A DNA stretch of 64,000 nt from Actinomycetospora cinnamomea (GTDB lineage Bacteria > Actinomycetota > Actinomycetes > Mycobacteriales > Pseudonocardiaceae). A program made the position numbers and the translations under genes. Shown here piece by piece: positions 58,027-64,000 of this stretch; the first letter of the stretch is position 1, and the number at the start of each line of letters is the position of its first letter. The stretch is from contig NZ_QEKW01000007.1 of NCBI RefSeq assembly GCF_003096675.1, forward strand, positions 186,001 through 250,000, written 5' to 3'. The notes beneath the pieces are model-generated. The model saw only the letters and a program-made list of their open reading frames with translations. It was not told the DNA's origin and ran no database searches.

Positions 58027-60069
58027 TCAGGACTCGGGGACGTGGTCGTCGATCTCCTGCAGCCAGATCGTCGCCGAGGAGTCCGACGGGGCCCGCCAGT
58101 CGCCGCGCGGCGAGAGCGACCCGCCGGCCACGACCTTCGGCCCGTTGGGCTGGGCCGAGCGCTTGAACTGCGCGAACCCGAAGAACCGCTGCGCGAACAC
58201 CTGCAGCCAACGCCGGATCTCGCCGAGGTCGTAGGCCCGCCGGTCGGCCTCGGGGTAGCCCGGCGGCCACACGCCGGCGTCGAGCTCCCGCCACGCGTGC
58301 CAGGACAGGAACGCGATCCGCGAGGGCCGGAACCCGTGGCGCAGCACCCAGTAGAGGGTGAAGTCCTGCAGGTCGTACGGCCCGATCTGCTGCTCGCTCG
58401 ACTGGATCTCCTCGTCGGAGTCCGCGGGGACGAGCTCGGGACTGATCTCGGTGTCGAGCACGTCCTGCAGCACCGTGGCGACGTCGTCGTCGAACTGCTC
58501 GGAGCTGATCACCCAGCGGATGAGGTGCTGGACCAGCGTCTTCGGCACCCCGCTGTTCACCGTGTAGTGCGACATCTGGTCGCCGACGCCGTAGGTCGAC
58601 CACCCCAGCGCCGCCTCGGACAGGTCGCCGGTGCCCACCACGATGCCCCCGCGCTGGTTGGCCGCCCGGAACAGGTAGTCGGTGCGCAGGCCGGCCTGGA
58701 CGTTCTCGAACGTCACGTCGTACTGCGGCTCGCCCTGGGAGAACGGGTGCCCGAGCTCGCGGAGCATGATCCGCGCGGTCTCGGTGATGTCGATCGTCTC
58801 GAACGTGCAGCCCAGGGCCTCGGCCAGGCGCTGGGCGTTGGACTTCGTGCGTTCGCCCGTCGCGAAGCCGGGCAGGGTGAAGGCGAGGATGTCCGAGCGC
58901 GGGCGCCCGGCGCGGTCCATCGCCCGCGCCGCGACGATCAGCGCGTGGGTGGAGTCCAGCCCGCCCGAGACGCCGATGACGACCTTGGCGTCGCCGATCG
59001 CCCGCAGCCGCTGGAGCAGGCCCGCGACCTGGATGTTGTAGGCCTCGTAGCAGTCCTGCTCGAGGCGGGCGGGATCGGCGGGCACGAACGGGAAGCGCTC
59101 GACGTCGCGGCGGAAGCCGATGTCGCCGGTCGGCGGGTCGAGGGTGAAGTCGACGGTGCGGAACGCCGGATCCCACGTGCGCCGGTTGTCGTCGAACGTG
59201 CCCATGCGCAGGCGTTCGGAACGGATCAGGCGCAGGTCGACGTCGGCGACGGCGTGCTGCTCGCCGGCCGGGAAGCGCTCCGTCTCGGCGAGCAGCCGCC
59301 CGTTCTCGTGGATGCTGGTCTGCCCGTCCCACGAGACCTCGGTGGTCGACTCGCCGTCGCCGGCGGCGGCGTAGACGTAGGCCGCCGAGCAGCGCGCCGA
59401 CGCCGACTGCGCCAGCAGCTGGCGGTCGTCGGCGCGACCCACCGTGATCGGGCTGCCCGAGATGTTGGCCAGCACCGTGGCCCCGGCCAGCGCCGCCTCG
59501 GCGCTCGGCGGGATCGGGACGAACATGTCCTCGCACACCTCGACGTGCAGGACGAACCCGTCGAGGTCGGCGGCCGCGAAGAGGAGGTCGGAGCCGAACG
59601 GCACGTCCTCGCCGAGCAGGGCGATCGTCCCGCCCTCCCCCGCGCCCGACGCCATCTGTCGGGGTTCGTAGAACTCGCGGTAGTTCGGCATGTACGTCTT
59701 GGGCACCACGCCGAGGATCCGACCGCGGTGCACGACGACCGCGCAGTTGTACACGCGGTGGCGGTGGCGCAGGGGCGCGCCGAGCACCAGCACCGGGGTC
59801 AGCTCGGCCGACGCGGCGACGACGTCGTCCAGGGCGGCGACAACGGTGTCGAGGAGCGTGTCCTGCAGCAGCAGGTCCTCGATCGAGTAGCCCGACAGCG
59901 TCAGCTCGGGGAACACCGCGAGGCCGACGCCGTCGTCGTGGCACTGCCGCGCCACCGCGAGCAGCGACGCGGCGTTGGCCGCCGGCTCGACGATCGTCGT
60001 GCGCAGCGTCGCGGCGGCGACCCGCACGAATCCCTGGTGGTAGACCGAGGTGAAGGGCGGGTGGGGCAC
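58027..60069 (-). CDS. nadE: Glutamine-dependent NAD+ synthetase
   Basis: A 680-residue two-domain enzyme making NAD+ from nicotinate adenine dinucleotide, ATP and glutamine. The N-terminal nitrilase-type glutaminase has Glu (FPELTLSGY), Lys (VVPKTYMPNY) and Cys (VEVCEDMF); the C-terminal synthetase has the ATP loop SGGLDST. Length matches the mycobacterial enzyme. The GTG at 60069 has AGGAGG upstream. Monocistronic. Confidence 0.96.
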   Translation of the reverse strand: MPHPPFTSVYHQGFVRVAAATLRTTIVEPAANAASLLAVARQCHDDGVGLAVFPELTLSGYSIEDLLLQDTLLDTVVAALDDVVAASAELTPVLVLGAPLRHRHRVYNCAVVVHRGRILGVVPKTYMPNYREFYEPRQMASGAGEGGTIALLGEDVPFGSDLLFAAADLDGFVLHVEVCEDMFVPIPPSAEAALAGATVLANISGSPITVGRADDRQLLAQSASARCSAAYVYAAAGDGESTTEVSWDGQTSIHENGRLLAETERFPAGEQHAVADVDLRLIRSERLRMGTFDDNRRTWDPAFRTVDFTLDPPTGDIGFRRDVERFPFVPADPARLEQDCYEAYNIQVAGLLQRLRAIGDAKVVIGVSGGLDSTHALIVAARAMDRAGRPRSDILAFTLPGFATGERTKSNAQRLAEALGCTFETIDITETARIMLRELGHPFSQGEPQYDVTFENVQAGLRTDYLFRAANQRGGIVVGTGDLSEAALGWSTYGVGDQMSHYTVNSGVPKTLVQHLIRWVISSEQFDDDVATVLQDVLDTEISPELVPADSDEEIQSSEQQIGPYDLQDFTLYWVLRHGFRPSRIAFLSWHAWRELDAGVWPPGYPEADRRAYDLGEIRRWLQVFAQRFFGFAQFKRSAQPNGPKVVAGGSLSPRGDWRAPSDSSATIWLQEIDDHVPES

Positions 60070-60126
60070 GTGACCTCCTGACGGGACGGCGCGGGCGAGC
60101 CTAGATCGCCCGCCCGCGCCGGACCG

Positions 60127-60414
60127 TCAGGCCGTACTCGTCGGGTCGGTCGGCGTCGGCCCCGACGGCGGGGCCGTCGGCGCGACCTCCGCACCCTCCT
60201 CCGGCACCAGCGCCCAGGCGGCCAGGTAGGCGATCAGACCCACCAGGTGCCCGAAGACGGCCAGCAGTACCGCGAGGACACGCACGAGGTTCGGATCGAG
60301 GCCCGTCCGGGCGGCGATGCCGCCGCAGACACCGGCGATCCACCGGTCGGAGCGGCTGCGGCGGAAGCCGAGGACGGGGCCGGACGGGGTGGGAGTGGTC
60401 TCCGGAGTGGTCAT
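60127..60414 (-). CDS. PspC-domain membrane protein
   Basis: A 95-residue protein with a PspC domain: RSRSDRWIAGVCGGIAARTGLDPNLVRVLAVLLAVFGHLVGLIAYLAAWALVPEE. It has two membrane stretches and flanking Pro/Thr-rich termini. PspC proteins take part in envelope stress sensing. It stands apart from other psp genes. Confidence 0.88.
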   Translation of the reverse strand: MTTPETTPTPSGPVLGFRRSRSDRWIAGVCGGIAARTGLDPNLVRVLAVLLAVFGHLVGLIAYLAAWALVPEEGAEVAPTAPPSGPTPTDPTSTA

Positions 60415-60596
60415 GGCCCCGAGCGTGCCGTCGCCGGGGACGCCCGACCTCGGGGTCGATCCCCGGTCTCACCCCGATCCGCGGCCCCGACCTTCTCGGG
60501 GGCGATCCGCGCGCGCACCCGACGGCCGCTCCCGCGGTTCGTCCGCGGGCGGCGGGGCACCCCGGGAATCCCCGTCCCCGAAGCCGCGGGAGCGTC

Positions 60597-61055
60597 GTGT
60601 CCGTCTCCTCCTGCCCGCCCGCTCCCCGCCGGCTGGCCGTCGTACCCCCGCCTGCCCACGACCGTTCCGGCGACGCCGTCGCGCGGTCGGCCGACCTGGG
60701 CGCGGACGGCGCCCGCCCGCTACCGGCCTCGCTCGCGCAGGCGGTGGTCGAGGAGATCGTCGAGGCCGCGGTGACCATCGGCGAGGACGTCGAGGAGATC
60801 GTCGAGGAGGCCGTCGGCGAGGTCCTCGCGGCGGGTGGGCGCTCGCTGCGCGCCCTGCGCGAGGCGGCGCGCCGTGTCGACGAGGGCCACCCGCTGGACG
60901 CGGCCGGCGACGCCCTGGCGGCCCTGCGCGGCGAGGTCGTCCGGACCGCGGGCGCGGTCGCCGGCACCTCCGCGACGGCCGGGCGGCACGCCGTCGGACG
61001 GGCCGCCGTCGCGGTGAGCCGGGTGGCCACGGCCCTGCTCCGTCCCCTCGGGTAG
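60597..61055 (+). CDS. Helical hypothetical protein
   Basis: A 152-residue protein from GTG 60597, largely alpha-helical with amphipathic repeats (LAQAVVEEIVEAAVTIGEDVEEIVEEAVGEVLAAGG). It resembles apolipoprotein-like or phasin-like helices in composition, but no family is recognised. It is divergent from pspC. Confidence 0.55.
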   Translation: MSVSSCPPAPRRLAVVPPPAHDRSGDAVARSADLGADGARPLPASLAQAVVEEIVEAAVTIGEDVEEIVEEAVGEVLAAGGRSLRALREAARRVDEGHPLDAAGDALAALRGEVVRTAGAVAGTSATAGRHAVGRAAVAVSRVATALLRPLG

Positions 61056-61201
61056 CCGTCCCTCACCCCGGCGCGCGTGCACGAGGTCGACGCGAGGCGC
61101 GTGGCCGTTCCCACAACGACCCGGGGTGGGACCACCGCCGTTCGGCGGGATACTGGTCGGTAACCACGTGGTCCGACGGACCGCCGGGAGGTGACCGACC
61201 G

Positions 61202-61534
61202 ATGACCGCACCCACCACCACGCCCGCCGAGCCCTGGCTGCTCGCCCACGCCACCGCGTGCGCCGAGGCCGTGGCCACCGCGCTGGACCTGCTCGACGAC
61301 GACGACGTCGAGACGGTTCCGGAAGGCGCCGGGAGCGGATTCGCGCTGCTGGTGCACGCCGACCCGCCCCGTCGCGTCCGGGCGCTGCGCTGGTCGCCCG
61401 ACGGCGGGTGGGAGGCCACGGCGGACACGGCCCGCCGGCAGTCGCCACGCTGGGCGGCGCTGCCCGTCCCGGCCGACGCGGACCCGCTCGCACTGTGCGA
61501 GGTGCTGAGCGAGGTGCTGCGCGCGGCGTCGTGA
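61202..61534 (+). CDS. Hypothetical protein
   Basis: A 110-residue protein with GGGAGGTGA upstream of ATG 61202. It contains EPWLLAHATACAEAVATALDLLDDDDVE and later ALRWSPDGGWEATADTARRQSPRWAALPVPADADPLALCEVL. Compact and acidic, with no known domain. Confidence 0.6.
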   Translation: MTAPTTTPAEPWLLAHATACAEAVATALDLLDDDDVETVPEGAGSGFALLVHADPPRRVRALRWSPDGGWEATADTARRQSPRWAALPVPADADPLALCEVLSEVLRAAS

Positions 61535-61734
61535 GCGACGTCCCGGGCCGATGCCGGTGCGGGCCCCTCGTCCGCACCGGCGGCCCTGCTGACGGAACGT
61601 ACCGGGCGGTCGCCCGGCCCGGAAGATCGCGTCGCGAGGGCCGCAGGTACGCACAAAGACGTACAGCGCGGCGCCGTCGGGGAGTCCTAGCCTTCGGGGC
61701 GGGACCTCCACCGTCGGACGCACGGGAGGGCACG

Positions 61735-61992
61735 ATGCGAGGCCGCTCGCAGGACCACCTGATCCATGAACCCCGCATCCGGCGGGTCGCCCGCCGGCCG
61801 GCGGCAGACGCAGCGCCGAGCTCGACCGACCGGACCCCGTCACCGGCCGTTCCGGCGCCGCGACGGGACGAGCCGCCGTTCCCGCGGGTGCCGGCGCCGC
61901 GCACCCCCGCCCGGGAGGAGCGCCTCGAACGGTCCCGTCATGAGGGGCGCCATCACGAGGAGCGTCGTCACGAGGAGCGCCGGGGAGCCTGA
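61735..61992 (+). CDS. Small basic His/Arg-rich protein, hypothetical
   Basis: An 85-residue protein with GGGAGGG just before ATG 61735. The C-terminus repeats RHEGRHHEERRHEERR, encoded by short imperfect DNA repeats. The chain looks disordered and could bind nucleic acid or metal. It converges on the kinase gene with 13 bp between stops. Confidence 0.45.
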   Translation: MRGRSQDHLIHEPRIRRVARRPAADAAPSSTDRTPSPAVPAPRRDEPPFPRVPAPRTPAREERLERSRHEGRHHEERRHEERRGA

Positions 61993-62005
61993 CCGGCCCG
62001 TCGGA

Positions 62006-63517
62006 TCAGCCGTCGCGGCCGCCGCCCCGGCCGCGGCCCCGGCCCTCGTTGCCGTTCCCGTTGCCGTTCCCGTTGCCGCGCTCGGCGCGCGCCTGGTCAC
62101 GCCAGCGCTCCCACCAGCGTTCCCAGGACGCCGCGGCCCTCCGCGAGGCCTCGCGCTGGCGCTCCGCGCGGGACTCCGACGACCTCGACGACGCCGCCTC
62201 CTCCATCGGGGTCGAGGTCACGGTGGTGCGCGACGTGGTGCTCGGTGTCGCCGAGGGCGCGGCCGGGATGACCGGCGGCGCGGCCACCGGGACGGGCGTG
62301 GCGGCCAGGGGCACGCCGGCCTCGGGCGCGGCCACCGGGACCGGGTCGGCCGTGTCGGAGCGCGCGGCGACCGCCCCGGCGACACCTGCGGCACCGAGCA
62401 CGCCGACGAGCCCGGCCCCGACCGCGACCGCCCGCCGTCCGGGTCGGCGCCGGGTCGTCCCCGACGGGGCGGGCGAGGTGACCGGACGGGTCCGGGTCGG
62501 ACGCGCCGGCACGGGGAGGGCGATCGGGCCGGTGGGGGCGGCATGATCCGCCCCGTCCACCTCGTCGTCAGCCCCGTCGTCCGCCCCCGCGCGGGAGGGG
62601 TCCTCGGGGTCGTGCCCCGTGCCCGGCAGGGCCGTCGCGGCGAGCTCCTGGGCCGAGACGTCCTCGCCGGCCAGCAGCCGGGCCGCCACCGCGGCGAGGG
62701 GTCGGCGCGCCGGGTCGTGGTCGAGGAGCATCCGCACCACCGGCGTGAGGTCGCCGGCCCGCCGCGTCGGCTGGACGAGGCCGGTGGCGACGCGCGAGAG
62801 CACCTCGAGGGCGTTGCCACCCTCACCGGCCGGCGGCCGGCCCTCCAGCGCGGTGTACAGCGTCGCGCCGAGCGAGAACACGTCGGCGGCGGCGGTGGCG
62901 GTGCCGCCGCGGGCGAGCTCGGGTGCCATGTAGTGCGGTGTCCCGGCGACGAGCTGGTCGGACGTCCCCGGGTCGGTGTCGACGACCGCGATGCCGAAGT
63001 CGGTGACCGTCACGACGTCGCCGGCACCGATCATGATGTTGGCGGGCTTCACGTCCCGGTGCACGATGCCCCGGTCGTGCATGGCCGCGAGACCCTCGGC
63101 GATCTGCGTGCCGATGGCCGCGACCCGCGCGGGCGGCAGCGGCCCCTCGTGGTCGAGCAGATCGGCCAGGGACGGCGCCGCGACGTACTCCATGACGAGG
63201 CAGATCTCGCCGTCGAGCTCGATCATGTCGAAGATCGCGGCCAACCGCGGGTGGTGCAGGCGGGCGGCGACACGACCCTCCCGGTGCGCCCGCTCGCGCA
63301 CCTGGCGCGCGCGGGCGGGGTCGAGGGCGCGGCCCCCGTGCAGACGCTTGATCGCGACGTCCCGATCGAGGAGCTCGTCGTGGGCCCGCCACACCGCGCC
63401 CGACCCGCCCCGGCCGACGGGCGCGAGCAGGAGGTAGCGCCCCGCCACCCGGCGTCCCGGCTCGATGGTGGCCCGTCCGTCCCCGAGGGCGCTCGGCACC
63501 GAGGTCGGTGTCGACAT
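62006..63517 (-). CDS. Serine/threonine protein kinase (PknB-like) with one membrane helix
   Basis: A 503-residue receptor-type kinase. Kinase motifs run in order: LLAPVGRGGSGAVWRA, VAIKRL, HRDVKPANIMI, VTDFGIAV and HYMAPELARG. A linker leads to a membrane helix (about 384-404, AVAVGAGLVGVLGAAGVAGAVAA) and an outside tail rich in Pro, Ser and Thr ending in a Gly-Asn run and Gly-Arg repeats. There are no PASTA domains. ATG 63517 has GGAGGAGGGG upstream; the frame is open to 63586. Confidence 0.93.
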   Translation of the reverse strand: MSTPTSVPSALGDGRATIEPGRRVAGRYLLLAPVGRGGSGAVWRAHDELLDRDVAIKRLHGGRALDPARARQVRERAHREGRVAARLHHPRLAAIFDMIELDGEICLVMEYVAAPSLADLLDHEGPLPPARVAAIGTQIAEGLAAMHDRGIVHRDVKPANIMIGAGDVVTVTDFGIAVVDTDPGTSDQLVAGTPHYMAPELARGGTATAAADVFSLGATLYTALEGRPPAGEGGNALEVLSRVATGLVQPTRRAGDLTPVVRMLLDHDPARRPLAAVAARLLAGEDVSAQELAATALPGTGHDPEDPSRAGADDGADDEVDGADHAAPTGPIALPVPARPTRTRPVTSPAPSGTTRRRPGRRAVAVGAGLVGVLGAAGVAGAVAARSDTADPVPVAAPEAGVPLAATPVPVAAPPVIPAAPSATPSTTSRTTVTSTPMEEAASSRSSESRAERQREASRRAAASWERWWERWRDQARAERGNGNGNGNGNEGRGRGRGGGRDG

Positions 63518-63730
63518 GCCCCTCCTCCCCACTCGCCGTGGTCGTCGCGCTCTGCTCCGTGACGGCGTATCGGCGGCCGTGACCAATCCGTTACCCGGAC
63601 CTCACGGCATCCTGGCTGATTCCCCCGACGGAGCGACGCCCGGCCCGCCCTCGCCGGCCGTGACCGCCACCACGTCACCCGCCGTGCCCAGCGACACAGC
63701 GCTCCCAGCAGCCGGCGTGCGTTCCGATCG

Positions 63731-63759
63731 GTACCGTCGGTACCGCGTACTTCAGGTAC
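63731..63759. promoter_or_regulatory. Symmetric array of four GTAC motifs (operator candidate)
   Basis: GTAC occurs at 63731, 63740, 63747 and 63756, with intervals 9, 7 and 9 bp, making a symmetric array just upstream of the desaturase start at 63788. The layout suggests binding of a dimeric regulator, possibly of the TetR type common for fatty acid desaturase genes. Confidence 0.45.
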
Positions 63760-63787
63760 TCGATTCCACCCGGAGGGACCCGCCGAC

Positions 63788-64000
63788 ATGGCCATCTCGG
63801 ACATCAAGGAGTTCACGCACCTGAGCGAGGCCGACGTCGCCGCCATCGGGCGTGAGTTCGACGCGATCCGCCGTGACGTCGAGGCGTCGCGCGGCGAGGA
63901 GGACGCCGCGTACATCAAGGGCGTCATCGCCCTCCAGCGCCGGCTCGAGATCGGCGGACGCGTGGCGCTGGTGGGCAGCGTCCTGCCCCCGCTGTGGCTC
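63788..64000 (+). CDS. Fatty acid desaturase, N-terminal part (continues beyond window)
   Basis: 71 residues are visible from ATG 63788, with GGAGGG upstream. The sequence MAISDIKEFTHLSEADVAAIGREFDAIRRDVEASRGEEDAAYIKGVIALQRRLEIGG matches the N-terminus of actinobacterial acyl-CoA/acyl-lipid desaturases (DesA3-like) as I remember them; the His boxes lie beyond the window. It is divergent from the kinase gene. Confidence 0.75.
   Translation, partial: MAISDIKEFTHLSEADVAAIGREFDAIRRDVEASRGEEDAAYIKGVIALQRRLEIGGRVALVGSVLPPLWL

Overview
The window is high-GC actinobacterial DNA. It shows GTG and ATG starts, tightly overlapping genes, an IdeR-type iron box, a SURF1 gene, DUF222/HNH and DUF2332 genes, and an actinobacterial RNase P RNA. 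It most resembles a Pseudonocardia-like member of the Pseudonocardiales, but the genus is an inference. Most of the window is chromosome, interrupted by two integrated elements whose junctions can be read directly.

Chromosomal part 1 (1-14.4 kb): an iron-box-controlled heme oxygenase, a methyltransferase, an SDR, a DUF222/HNH protein, a polysaccharide deacetylase and a fused dihydroxyacetone kinase. Next comes a probable guanidine locus. A GntR regulator is divergent from an APC permease that overlaps a ureohydrolase with guanidine-hydrolase-like motifs. Convergent to these is a Gdx/SugE SMR exporter whose leader matches the guanidine-III riboswitch. A cupin and a channel-like membrane protein lacking a recognisable K+ filter follow.

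Element 1 (about 14.42-32.24 kb, 17.8 kb) is an actinomycete integrative and conjugative element inserted at the 3' end of rnpB. Near-identical 33-bp direct repeats mark attL (14405-14437) and attR (32219-32251). Paired GTGCCCC arm-type repeats with the same 11-bp spacing lie just inside both ends. The right half is the conserved module: Nudix, XRE/DUF5919 regulator, small proteins, membrane protein, TraB/FtsK translocase, RepSA-like initiator, excisionase and tyrosine integrase. The left half is cargo. It holds a mercury operon (merR, frameshifted merB, thioredoxin-like gene, rhodanese-CBS gene split by an in-frame UGA), a metallothionein-like gene with its own MerR, and three insertion sequences. 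These are an IS630 (TA duplication) nested in an IS21 (5-bp duplication), and an IS481 (15-bp duplication). A lower-GC DUF6414-like/HD gene pair completes the cargo.

Chromosomal part 2 (32.2-38.3 kb): rnpB, a TauE/SafE permease coupled to an ArsB-like transporter, DUF2332, and a histidine phosphatase / zinc-ribbon coiled-coil / Nif3 operon.

Element 2 (about 38.34-47.51 kb, 9.2 kb) is a phiRv1-like phage satellite integrated by a large serine recombinase into the first codons of a low-molecular-weight tyrosine phosphatase gene. The severed 5' end remains at 38323 and the rest of the gene at 47.5 kb. It carries an excisionase-like protein, a TOPRIM-like protein, a P4-type primase/helicase, an HK97 capsid, a connector, a P27 small terminase, and two cargo genes: a CoiA-like nuclease candidate and a membrane-anchored SNase-like protein. 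No portal, large terminase, protease or tail gene is visible.

Chromosomal part 3 (47.5-64 kb): tyrosine phosphatase, fructosamine kinase, SURF1, CobD, TenA, a GNAT acetyltransferase, glucose-6-phosphate dehydrogenase, an unaccompanied form II molybdenum hydroxylase large subunit coupled to a MaoC-like hydratase, NAD synthetase, PspC, a serine/threonine kinase, and the start of a fatty acid desaturase behind a symmetric GTAC array.
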